Source of the DNA: Chara braunii
Taxonomy: Eukaryota > Streptophyta > Charophyceae > Charales > Characeae
Length of the DNA: 64,000 nt
Assembly: GCA_003427395.1 (NCBI GenBank)
Contig: BFEA01000024.1
Location: 311,925 to 375,924 of the forward strand
Direction: 5' to 3'
Part shown: positions 21,301 to 30,546 of the stretch, one piece after another
How the letters are laid out: every line of letters begins with the position of its first letter
Position numbering within the stretch: the first letter of the stretch is position 1
The notes under the pieces: model-generated
Databases searched by the model: none
Told to the model about the DNA's origin: nothing
What the model saw: only the letters and a program-made list of their open reading frames with translations
Program-made: the position numbers and the translations under genes

Positions 21301-21843
21301 CTTCATACATCCTGAAGATAAGACTTGAAATCCTTTCGTTTAAGGAGGGATTGATTGAGTTTATAGAAACCTCTACCTTGGTCTGGCTTCTTACGGAAAG
21401 AAAGTAAGATTGCACACATTTTATGATCCATTCCTGGCCACGGACTTAGTGGAAAAATGTTAAGTCCTATTAAAGCACAGTTTAAATCTTCAGACATAAG
21501 AATGAGATTTATCCTAGACCTTGACTGATGGGTAGAACCTTCGTTCCTAATACACGTATACAACCTCTCCTGTGGACAAAACCGCCTGTATATGTCAAAC
21601 AAATTTTCAGACTCACAAAGAGTTTGAATAATTTGCTCATCCTCCTGTATATAGGCAGGATATGGAGAAGGAAGTCTCCATCTGTCCAATTATCTATCAG
21701 GTGCCGTGTTAAAGTCACCTGCTATGATGATTGAAACTCCACTAGGAATATGATTTCTAATGATTTGAAAGAATTCTCTTCGTTCTTGTAATACATTAAG
21801 ACCATAAATATTAAGGACACAGATTTCGCAGGGGTATTTTCAT
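21301..21843 (-). pseudogene. LINE endonuclease, C-terminal half (N3)
   Basis: Contains VLNIYGLNVLQERREFF, SIIIAGDFNTAPD with the catalytic GDFN motif, then PYPAYIQEDEQIIQTLCE, CPQERLYTCIRNEGS, RSRINLILMS and WPGMDHKMCAILLSFRKKPD. The DHK segment is the equivalent of the usual SDH. A stop near 21690 sits between the GDFN part and the rest. The upstream half is missing. Confidence 0.78.
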
Positions 21844-22620
21844 TTTTGCATAAGGAAAGGATTCCTTGCCTAGTATCCCAATAGGCAACTCAGACTTTCG
21901 GATTCGAGAAACCAGAGCAAAAAGAAATTCCAAGCACGCTTATTAAGGCGCATGCAAATCCTACGTAAAAGTACACAAAGAAAGAAAGAAAGAAAAAAAT
22001 TTCCACAACTCCAGAAGCGACTAGTTTATGATTGGGCGACGTGTCCAGGTATCAGGAACTACCATGAACGAGCCCCTCGGACAGGAAAGGCCGAAAACAC
22101 ACCGGGGATATGCTGAGCCCGATAGCCCGTTCATTGAAAATGCAATTTGGACCTGGTAGAGGAACTGGAACTGGACTAGATTGTCCCCATTTACTAGCGG
22201 ATACAAAAAAAAAAGGAAGGGGCTCAGAGACTCGCTCATGCACAGAAGTTGGTGCTTCACAAGGGGTTCCCTGTCGTGTTTGAGGGATTAGGTGTACTGG
22301 TGTGGGATGCTAAGCTTTCTGGGAATGCTACTATGAGACTATGGAAGGGGAAAACACACCATACTGTGCACTGGTGTGGGATGCTAAATTTCTTTGCAAT
22401 GCTACTATACTCCTATAAAAGGCGAAAGCACACCATACAAGTTTCTGTCGTGGCTGAGGCTCGGCCTGTACATTACTATGGTCTGGGTACTTTAAAAGTT
22501 GACACATCAATCAAGATTTTACCATATTGCTAATGACATGAAGACTTTTGATTCATAGGAGTATGACTAAGTGTGTTGTATTTGCTTAGGGACAACACCC
22601 TCTGTGTTGTGTGTGTTATA
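21844..22620. other. Unrecognised stretch with a short tandem repeat
   Basis: No coding similarity. Two tandem copies of a roughly 75-bp unit occur at about 22296-22435 (each with CTGGTGTGGGATGCTAA, then TTTCTTTGCAATGCTACTAT-like sequence and a CACACCATAC end). Another copy of its first 40 bases lies at 35471-35510. Confidence 0.5.
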
Positions 22621-23576
22621 GGTGTCATAGGTGCATAGTACAAAAGCCCATCATGGTGGTCGGTCTCACGGTAGTTGCGTGGAATGTGAGGGACATATCG
22701 GGGCCTACGCTGAGAACCAAAAAAGGAGAGATGGAATACCTGCTACAGGAAGGGGGGGTCGATATTCTCTGCCTGCAGGAAACCAAAATTAGTGATGTTA
22801 GCCCTGGTGAGAGGGTTGTGTGGTGGAAGGGGTGGCAAGTATGGGCGTTTGCAAATGGTACGAAGGGGGGGGTTGCTATTCTCTTTGCCCCAAAGTGGGG
22901 TGCAGAGCCCATTGATTGGTTTTTTGATACATGGGGAATAGGGGCCTGAATCGCTATAGACTATTGTGGTCAGCGTTAGGTGCTCCTCAATGTGTATGCC
23001 CCTGTGAGCAGGACGAGCAGGAAGTGGTTTTGGCGATCTCTTCCTGCTGTTTGCACCCATGCGGACAGGACTGTTATAGTCGGGGACTTCAATACGATAC
23101 TCCTCCCTAGAATAGACCCGGCTTCGCCAGGCAGTCCACAGTCTGATGCCCATGCATTGACCCTTGTCATGGTGGATTTGGAGCTGTGTGATACTTTTCG
23201 CCACATGAATCCCACAAACCGCAGGTTTACGTGGTTTGGCCCTGAACTGGCTCCCCGAAGCAATCTAGGCATGCTCTAGGTGGACATGAAGACCCTCAGC
23301 GAGGTCACGAAAATGGAGGTGGTGCCAAGGGCTACCTCCAACCATGTGGTGGTCCTCCTGCGCATAGCGGTGCCAAGCGGCATCCATCTTAGGCGCCCCC
23401 CACTCGCGATACCGTTGTGGGTCTTCACCGATGGGTTGTCCAAGGCCTTGGTGGTACAGCATTGGGAGCACTGGCTGCCTGCCCGCCCGCCGGACCAATC
23501 ACAACTGGCCTGGCTAAAGAGGGGCTCTGTAGTACTAAGAATGCTCCTCAAACAAAGGCTTAAGGTGCATGCGGGC
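22611..23576 (+). pseudogene. LINE endonuclease (N4)
   Basis: Frames 22611-22949, 22980-23279 and 23280-23579 form an apurinic-type endonuclease: VVAWNVRDISGP, MEYLLQEGGVDILCLQETKI (QET with the metal-binding glutamate), GGVAILFAP, LLNVYAP, TVIVGDFNTIL (GDFN), RRFTWFGP, then ATSNHVVVLL, where a SDH-type motif reads SNH; the aspartate is replaced. Stops at 22947 and 23277 break the ORF. Confidence 0.8.
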
Positions 23577-24262
23577 TAGAGAAAGGACAGGAAGGGAGTT
23601 CGTTGACAGGATTACGGACCTGGAGCAGGGCCATGGCGTGGTCAAGCTGACGAAGAATGGTGGGCAGAAAGGAGGAAGGTAGCAGCGGAGTGGCAGCAGT
23701 GGTTCACATGTGAAGTGAGGAGAACCAGCTATTTGTCCAAGGTCAAGTGGGTGTAACGTGGGGAAAGGATGACCTGGGAATTTGTTCACGCACTTCGGGA
23801 TTCGGATAAGGTTGCTACGATGCACGAGTTCTTTTCCGACGACAGGTCAAGGACGACTACCTCCCCAACGATATTGGATTATGCAGACCAGTATCACAGG
23901 TACCTCTTCATGGAGGAGCAGCAGTGGACACCCAGGGATACGGCGAACCAGCCGTATGGCGCAGTGTGGAGTGCCATTAAGGCCATAGTGCCACAGCTGC
24001 GCAGGGAAGAGCTAGACCTGCCCATGACACGAATTGAGGTGTGCAAGGCTACCGTAAACCTTCCACGGGGGAAGTCACCAAGACTGAATTATCCCCCTCG
24101 AGATGCTCAAGAAATTAACTCAATTATTCAACCAGTGCCTTGCAGATGCTTATAATGACGCTCTATAGCGGGGCTTCTTTCTGGGGGGATTTTGGGAGGC
24201 TTATATTACCCTCATTTAAAAAAAGGGGGATAGGGTAGATATTCGGAATTGGCGCCCCATCA
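22640..24262 (+). mobile_element. LINE N4, fragment of a different LINE family
   Basis: Endonuclease and the start of the RT of a non-LTR element unlike N1-N3. The order is endonuclease (22656-23500), a long linker (23580-24150) and the RT entry motif (AYITLI, KKGDRVDIRNWRPITV at about 24200-24260). It ends abruptly after RPITV, at the hairpin motif at 24262-24305, so the palm and everything after it are missing. Confidence 0.78.
23580..24262 (+). pseudogene. LINE linker and N-terminal RT (N4)
   Basis: The frame at 23769-24155 (MTWEFVHALRDSDKVATMHEF, YADQYHRYLFMEEQQ, LRREELDLPMTRIEVCKATV, LPRGKSPRLNYPP) corresponds to the region before the RT, where LINEs usually have a PGxDG segment; here it is PRLNYPP. 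A frameshift follows, then ITLI-stop-KKGDRVDIRNWRPITV, the usual entry into the RT fingers. It ends at 24262. Confidence 0.7.
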
Positions 24263-24500
24263 CGGTGTCGGAGGGCGCGGTATCCTGGCCCTCCACGGTG
24301 TATCAGGCACACCTCGTTCGTGCCCTGCTCCTGGACCAGGCTGATTGGCGCTCCCACTGGCAAAAGGAGGGGTGCGTTGCTGGGCTTTCCTTTGGTCCAC
24401 GCAAGCTCGGCGACCTGCTGTACAACAGAGCACAACCGGCCTGTGCTCGTGGTAGCCGCCGGGGTCGCCCATTGAGGCGAAAGTAGTAAGACCGCCATGG
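24262..24500. other. Unknown sequence joined to LINE N4, starting with a hairpin motif
   Basis: Begins with GTGTCGGAGGGCGCGGTATC and CTGGCCCTCC, which can fold as a GGAGGGC/GCCCTCC stem. The same motif starts the unknown sequence that cuts off chromovirus G3 at 52637. The frame continues (24265-24486) without recognised similarity. Confidence 0.4.
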
Positions 24501-24699
24501 TCTTTTCTAATGCACGTCGAACTCCCTCTGGTCGAGTTAAGGGATATGTGTGTAGTCGCAATCACAATCCGGTTGAAGCAAAAAGAAAAGAAAAGACAAG
24601 AAAAACGAGAAGAAGCCAGCGCCCTGATCTGGACCACCGTTTTAGTTTTGATTGATTTAAAGGTCACTGGTTGCCGCAACATTATATTTTTCATAAGAA

Positions 24700-25318
24700 T
24701 TATGATTCTTTGTAATCTGGGTAGCACGACATACATGTACGTGGGTTGCGCGTACACGTGTACACGTGTACACGTATTCCTGTATGCCACACATACTCCC
24801 GTACGTGGGAATACGTAAAAAACAAAAAAAAGCAGCGAAAATTTTAAAAATATGAAAAAAATGTATGTTATGCAAAATGATATTTCAAACAACTTTTATC
24901 GAAGACTCATCTCAATCTTCTATACGAAACTCAAGTTAAAAATAAAAGACAAAAAAAACAAATAAATAAAATAATTAAAAAAAAGTAAAAAATAGAAAAA
25001 ATAAAAACAAACTTTTGTAACGAATATATGTTATGCAAAAACATGATACAAACAACTTTTTTCCGGGAGTCATCCCCGAATTCCCAACCAAACTCGAGTA
25101 AGAAATTAAAAACTAGAAAAAAAGTAATGTTATCATAATAATTGAAAAACTATTTAAATTTATTTATTATTATTATCTTTTTTAAGTTTCTTTAAGGTTG
25201 TTGATTTTTAAATCAAGTTTGGTTGGGAATTCGGGTATGACTCCCAAGCAAAAGTTGTTTGTATCATTATTCTGCACAACATAATTTTTTTCATATTTTA
25301 AATACTTTTTTGGATATA
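24700..25318. repeat. AT-rich inverted-repeat element, possible hAT-like remnant
   Basis: Contains a diverged inverted repeat: 25022-25112 (ATGTTATGCAAAAACATGAT, ending ATTCCCAACCAAACTC) against the reverse complement of 25208-25297. A third, weaker direct copy lies at 24852-24935. A similar internal segment occurs in the hAT-like element at 34172-34922 (about 34718-34800). The left part has CGTACACGTGTACACGTGTACACG palindromic repeats. No clear termini were found; chromovirus G2 begins at 25319. Confidence 0.5.
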
Positions 25319-26239
25319 TGTGAGGCCACTGCCTCTAAGAGCCCCATAAGGCCGCTATTTTGCAGCCCGTCGGCCGCCCTAAGTGAAGGCAGGCTCGACG
25401 AGGCCCTCAGGGCCCTTTTCTGGCCACCACGCAACTCAAGGAAATTCAGGCAGTTGCGCAGCGCCAGTTGGTTGAATGGACCCAGGCCCTGGGCCGCTTG
25501 TGTGAATGTACGTGAAGCATGCCCTGGGCTGGATACGGGTACCGGGCCAAACACAGGCCGAAAGCAGTTGGGCACATGCAACCACTTCAGGCCCAAGGCC
25601 TGCTTTCCTCGTGACTGGGCCTCAGGCTACCAGGGCCTACTGGAAGCTTCCTGGACTGGACGCAGGCAGGCCACTTCGATATAGGGAAGGCCCTGCCTCC
25701 TCATTCGGCATTCGGGTGCTGGCTGCATGCCACGCAAGCGCTGCTGCTGCGCTATTTGCGGGCTAGCGCCTACGCTCTCACGGGCGAGCAGGGAAGGAGC
25801 ACGCAGCCATAGCTGAGCTGCGCTGCTGTATGCTGGGTGAAGCGCAAGGTGGTCCTTGGGTGCTAGTGGCATCTGTGAGTTGGGAAACGAGGTTGTGAGT
25901 GTAGCGCGAGACATACCTGGTGCTGAAGCGTGCGACATTGGTCGCCATATGCTCGTACTTCGGGAACGCTGCTGATATCATCTTTCTGCTTCGTAGTATA
26001 GGCTAGATAGGATCTGGCACATGTAGTCTGGGCGCCGAGCGCCAATAGGATATCAACTCTGGTTCTTCGTTGATGATGATGGGACTACTTCAGCATTGTC
26101 AATTATGAACTCTTGGTGTGTTCTTATTTGGTGTATCTCGTGATGCAATTATGTTGTTGGTTCGAGGTCAAGACTATCTGGACTCTTATGTATGATGCTG
26201 TTTGATTGCTGGAGTTCGCTATTACTCATGTTCCTTGCA
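25319..26239 (+). repeat. G2 5' LTR
   Basis: 921 bp, starts TGTGAGGCCACTGCC and ends TTCCTTGCA. It aligns end to end with the 3' LTR at 33201-34120. Both ends carry the usual TG and CA. I saw no clear TATA box in it; a TATAAATA lies in the leader at 26903-26910. Confidence 0.92.
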
Positions 26240-26242
26240 ATT

Positions 26243-26253
26243 TGGTATCGGAG
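26243..26253 (+). promoter_or_regulatory. G2 primer-binding site (initiator-Met tRNA type)
   Basis: TGGTATCGGAG begins three bases after the LTR end. The plant initiator-methionine tRNA site is TGGTATCAGAGC, so one mismatch is present. G3 has the perfect form at the same distance from its LTR end. Confidence 0.85.
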
Positions 26254-27508
26254 TTGTGGTTCGATTGCGCTCATCTGGCGCTTGTCTTCTGCCTTATGCG
26301 GTACATACATGCGGTCTGCTGGGCGAGTTTGGTCGTAATTGGTGTGTAGTGAGGAGGGTGGAGACGAGTGTGAGGCGACCCAGGAGGTGAGGGGAATCGC
26401 CAGGAAGGCTACGTGAGGTGAATGTGGTCTAGACAGTGTGATGAGAACTATGTAATGTGTGATTGATGCTGAGGTGGAACGGTGAATAATGCTGGTTGTG
26501 CCGATGCAGTGACTGGTCATCGCAATCGCCATTTGGTCATCTGGTGAGATTATCTCTGTGGTTGGGGGCAGCTAAATGAGGTACGTTGCTCTTAACCTTA
26601 TCTTCCCTCTCCAACACTCCTTACCGCGAGGTTGTGTGTTCCTTCTTGAGAGTCCTCTCATCGTGAGGTGTCGAGTGCGCTCAACCTTGAGAGTCGGCAA
26701 TATTCTTGTGGAGCATCTGGGTGGAGATGGGCGAAGCTTTCTGAAGGGCCTCGGACGAAGCACTGGGTCACGGTCACCATGCCAACCCACAGGGAGTAGA
26801 GCACACATGCCTAAGCTGCTTGCCCTTTGTTCGGCTTGCTGCGCTGTTAGATGGGTACTACTGGGCAGGCCAGCCCTACAGGAAAGACGAGCACCCGGCG
26901 TCTATAAATAAACACGGGAAGGGGAACCATTGACTGTGATCGTCGTCCGACTGCGACGTAAAATAATTCCTGGAGTCACTTGGGGGCGGACGTTAAATTG
27001 CCCCTGAATCAGTCAATGGTTGGAAGGCTCGCGGCACGCCGAGGATAAATATACGTGCAAGGCTGGCCGTCTCAGTGGATGCTCGGGGCACAGGGGTGGG
27101 CCGGACACACACCTTTAGACACGCNNNNCNCTCCAGATNGCTCAGGGACGCTGACGTCAAGAGATACTCANGGGAANTAAGGGANGGGTTGATTCCAGGT
27201 GACAAGTTCGAGAAAATTCCATGCTGTCCTATACACACAAGTGATTCTATTTTTATGTTTTGATTAGTTAGATGGACTGCCATTGACATCTGACAGACAG
27301 CATTAGTTAGAACTGTTGATTGTTCCTAATGTTTCTGTTCGTGAACAAGTCATACTAAAAATAGTTTCAGTTCTAGGAATCTGACGTACCTGTTGACCTC
27401 AAGTGATATCTACTCCAAAGTAGCCACCAACGAGTTAGTGGTCCGTGCACTATGCTGTGGTAGACATCTTGAATGTACTAGTGTAGACAGTGCACAATGC
27501 TGTAGCCT
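26254..27508 (+). other. G2 untranslated leader
   Basis: About 1.25 kb between primer-binding site and gag, where the packaging signal is expected. It contains ambiguous bases at 27125-27186, a TATAAATA at 26903-26910, and no recognisable ORF. Leaders over 1 kb are long but not unknown in plant Gypsy elements. Confidence 0.6.
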
Positions 27509-29497
27509 ATGAGCGACGAGGAGAACACCGGAGAGAACGACCGCAGGACTTTGCGATCAACTAGGGGCCCGGTAGCCCACGTGTCTTTAGGACCGGAGGG
27601 TGATAGACATCTGTTCCGCCAGCAGAGGGAGAGACAGCAGGCACAGAGGAGGGCTAGAGCAGCCGAGGCCAGCCGGACTTCAATTAGCGAGGCCGGTGCT
27701 ACAGCAGAAATGGCTACTACAACCATGTCCACTTCTGCGCAGCAGACTTCCCAAGCCAGTAGTTCAGGTGCCTTCGGGTCAACGGTCGCGCAGACCATGA
27801 GTCAGTCCACTGGCTTAATGGCAAGCCAGGCAGCGGTGTTGACTCCAGAGGATGTCGCCATCCAGCAGGCAGCCCTGCAGGAGGCACAACTACAACGGGC
27901 ATTAGGGGAGATAAAAGCGAAAAAAGAAAAGATGATCAGGAGAAGAGCCAGGATGCAACGAAGAGAGACAGATATAGAGGAGTTAGAGACGATGGACATG
28001 ACCAATATGGATGAGGATGTGAGGGTAGTTAGGAGGGCCCTGCTAGGCGTCATAGAAATGCAGGAGCATCAAACTACCATCCTCCATGACATTCAACAGA
28101 GCCTAGCCGTTTTGGCAGGCCGTGCTCAGGCAGCACCATCACCAGCAGGGCCNGGTGCCTGGCCCGTGCCATATCCTCCCTTCTCTGTCCCACCGGTGAC
28201 TGGGGTATCCCCATATGTAGCCCCGTCAACGGTTGCTATCGTTTCCCTAGGCATGCCGCTATCAGGAGGGATAACAACAGGGAGTAGTTTACAGGTTCCT
28301 GTACAGATAGTGTTTACTCCAAGTCCGTCACAGGTTGCAGTCACCACGCAGCCTGCTGTCTCGCAGCCAGTGCAGCCTCAAGGCACACAGCCCCAGCAGC
28401 TAGCACAACAACCTGTTTCACCGGGTCCACAGCCTGGAATGATGCAGGGACCGGGACAGACACAGTGGGTTCCGAAGACGGCCATCGCCGCTCCCAAACC
28501 TTTTACAGGGGACAAGAGAGGCGAGGACCTCGACACATGGTTGAGGGCAGTGTCGGTCTACGTCAGGTGCAAACTCACCTTGCCGCACAAAGAAGTGTTT
28601 GTGGCTGCCTCCTACCTCGAGGGTAGTGCAGCGAGATGGTTGAGTGGTCTAGTACAACTTCAGGGATACGGTCATGACTTCCGCGCTTGGGCGACCTCCC
28701 AAAAATTGGAGGACTTCCTGAAGATGGTGGAAGAGAGTTGGCATGATCCTCAGGAGGCTCAAAGGGCCACTGACGCGATCCTGACACTGCACACGCGGCA
28801 GTTTAAGTCAGTAAGGGAAGCTACCGACACTGTTGAGTGTTTGATCTGTGTCCCTGGGGTACGCTATGATCCTCAGGTCCTGTTGACTTCGTACCTGAGG
28901 TGTTTCTCACAGCCTCTCAGGAACCAGTTGGCAAAAGAGGCCAACATCAATATGCACAACTTCCCTTCGTTTAGCAAGGTGGCCCTAGACCTGGAAGCAA
29001 AGATAGGGCATAGACAGACACCCACTACGGAAGGGAGAAAGAAGACACTGCCTCCCAACTGGAAGGCGAAGGGTCGCTTAATGTTTGTCGACAATGATGG
29101 TCCAACCATCGAGTTGGACGACAACCTCCAGGAGGGAGTAGGTTCACAGGCAAGCAGCATAGACGCTTCAGAGGGTAGAGTGGTCGCTGCTGTAGCACAA
29201 AAAGGTAAGGTGGCCGGTAGACGCCGCGGAGGCTCCCGGTCTAGGAGTCAAGTTGACCCCAATGCTCCTCCATGGGAGAAAGCGGGTCTCACAGAGGACG
29301 TGTGGAGAGACCGTTACTCTCGGCAGGCCTGTATTCGCTGTGGCCAATATGGCCATATCCAATTTAAGTGCCGCAACAAGAAGGTGACAGAAAAGATCCC
29401 GCCTACGATGGGGCAAGTGCTGGGATCCTCTCATCCCGTTGGCAGCAACATAGCCAGTACTTCAGGCAGTGCTCCGGGAAACACGTCGGGCCAGTAG
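27509..29497 (+). CDS. gag: Gag polyprotein of chromovirus G2
   Basis: A 662-residue intact ORF for the structural protein that forms the virus-like particle. The N-terminus is acidic then arginine-rich; a long helical, charged region with heptad character lies at about residues 110-205 (VAIQQAALQEAQLQRALGEI and on). A proline/glutamine-rich spacer covers about 210-325. The capsid-type gag domain lies at about 330-510 (PKPFTGDKRGEDLDTWLRAV, ASYLEGSAARWLSGL, FLKMVEESWHDPQEAQ). A basic stretch precedes a CX2CX4HX4C knuckle at about 610-623 (CIRCGQYGHIQFKC). The ATG at 27509 is the first in frame after the leader. One base (28153) is N. The end overlaps pol, which is read in the -1 frame. Confidence 0.93.
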   Translation: MSDEENTGENDRRTLRSTRGPVAHVSLGPEGDRHLFRQQRERQQAQRRARAAEASRTSISEAGATAEMATTTMSTSAQQTSQASSSGAFGSTVAQTMSQSTGLMASQAAVLTPEDVAIQQAALQEAQLQRALGEIKAKKEKMIRRRARMQRRETDIEELETMDMTNMDEDVRVVRRALLGVIEMQEHQTTILHDIQQSLAVLAGRAQAAPSPAGXGAWPVPYPPFSVPPVTGVSPYVAPSTVAIVSLGMPLSGGITTGSSLQVPVQIVFTPSPSQVAVTTQPAVSQPVQPQGTQPQQLAQQPVSPGPQPGMMQGPGQTQWVPKTAIAAPKPFTGDKRGEDLDTWLRAVSVYVRCKLTLPHKEVFVAASYLEGSAARWLSGLVQLQGYGHDFRAWATSQKLEDFLKMVEESWHDPQEAQRATDAILTLHTRQFKSVREATDTVECLICVPGVRYDPQVLLTSYLRCFSQPLRNQLAKEANINMHNFPSFSKVALDLEAKIGHRQTPTTEGRKKTLPPNWKAKGRLMFVDNDGPTIELDDNLQEGVGSQASSIDASEGRVVAAVAQKGKVAGRRRGGSRSRSQVDPNAPPWEKAGLTEDVWRDRYSRQACIRCGQYGHIQFKCRNKKVTEKIPPTMGQVLGSSHPVGSNIASTSGSAPGNTSGQ

Positions 29498-29570
29498 GAA
29501 TTGTAGCTTTTCCTGCTAGGGTCGAGGTGGTGGAGACACCCTCACCATCTCGAGAGATGGCCCAAGCTAC
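29476..29570 (+). promoter_or_regulatory. Candidate -1 ribosomal frameshift signal at the gag-pol overlap (G2)
   Basis: The heptamer GGGAAAC at 29476-29482 has the X XXY YYZ form with gag codons GGA AAC, the correct phase for a -1 slip. The gag stop is at 29495-29497. Ten bases after the heptamer an 8-bp stem (29493-29500 with 29510-29517, one G-U pair) closes a 9-base loop. Loop bases 29503-29509 (GTAGCTT) are complementary to 29564-29570 (AAGCTAC), allowing a pseudoknot. A second hairpin (29522-29535 with 29541-29553, one bulge, one wobble) lies between. The -1 frame is open from here into the protease. Confidence 0.7.
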
Positions 29571-30546
29571 TGACTCCAATGGCATCCCGCAAACACATTC
29601 AGACCCATCGAGCCTCTGTTCGATGAATGTGTTCAAGTCCTTGGAGGAGCTAGAGGTGGAGTGGTCTAGATTAGACCCGCTAGCTTCTTGGACGGCCTTA
29701 GTCAAAGCTTCTAAGGGTGAGATGTTCGTCAGTGAGGTTGCTATTCGCGGCCGCAAGGCCAAGGCCTATTATGACACTTGCTCGACACGGAACTTTATTA
29801 GTCGCATGTGCGTTGAGAGACTGCGCTTACAGGGGCGAGTGCAGCGCTTGAGTCCACCTGTGGAGTCGACCTGTGCCAACAAACAACGCATGGTAGTTAA
29901 CGACTACCTCCATGATGTAGAGTGTTGTTTTTCGTATGCGGGAGGGGACTTGAGACATCGTGTCTCGTTCCTAGTGAGCGATGAACTCCCCATGGACATG
30001 TTGTTAGGTATGTACTACCTCTCTGTGGCACAGCCCCGGTTTGACTGGGACCGAAAAGTGGTCAAACACACTTTGTCAAGTGGAGGGACCGCCAGATTAC
30101 ATAAGTTCAAAGCTAGTAGTCTGATTGAGTCCTACGGGTGCATGTGTGCGGCCTCGTGCTACAATTATTATAAGCAAAATCGGGAGGAGGATATGTACTT
30201 AGTTTATGTCTCTGCTGCAGGCGAGCCGGTGAAAATGTCGCCGGAGATAGAGGGAGTAGTTGCTAAGTACCCTGATCTATTTGAAGAGCCGACAGGGGTT
30301 GTTGAGATGGAGGTCGTCCACGCGATAGAGATTATCCCAGGATCTAGTATTCCGAAGGGTAGGATCTATCGGATGTCTCCAGGCGAGCATGATGAGCTTC
30401 GTCGCCAACTCAAGGAACTCGTAGAGAAGGGTTGGATCCGGCCGAGTGTCTCTCCTTATGGGTCTCCTGTTCTATTCGTACCTAAGAAGAAGGAGGGTAC
30501 TCTTAGAATGTGCATTGACTTAGGGGCCTCAATGCCATCACTGTAA
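29483..30546 (+). pseudogene. pol: Protease and N-terminal RT of chromovirus G2 (pol)
   Basis: The frame is open from before 29368 to 30546, but translation probably enters it by frameshifting at 29476-29482. It carries a retropepsin-like protease: the active-site segment reads YYDTCSTRNFIS, so the usual D-S/T-G has cysteine in place of glycine; the second hydrophobic segment is DMLLGMYYL. The RT lead-in follows: [40 protein letters not shown] and LRMCID. A one-base deletion near 30524 then shifts the frame. The DTC site is odd and may reduce or abolish protease activity. Confidence 0.88.

Larger units (their letters stand above)
17337..21843 (-). mobile_element. LINE N3, 5'-truncated, minus strand
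   Basis: Same family as N1 and N2. Its 3' end is the T run at 17337-17364 (poly-A on the minus strand), then the family 3' block at 17425-17485 (reverse complement). Reading upward are the C-terminal tail, zinc module, connection, RT, linker and the end of the endonuclease. At about 21843 the reading stops just upstream of LNIYGLNVLQERREFF, so about the first half of the endonuclease and all of ORF1 are missing. This 5' truncation is typical of LINE integration. Confidence 0.85.

Noticed and set aside
24260-24892. A 210-residue minus-strand open frame
   Set aside because: It spans the 3' part of unknown DNA and an AT-rich low-complexity stretch, begins with FFIFLKFSLLFF-like text from T-rich DNA, and has no recognisable domain. 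It is probably a chance frame.
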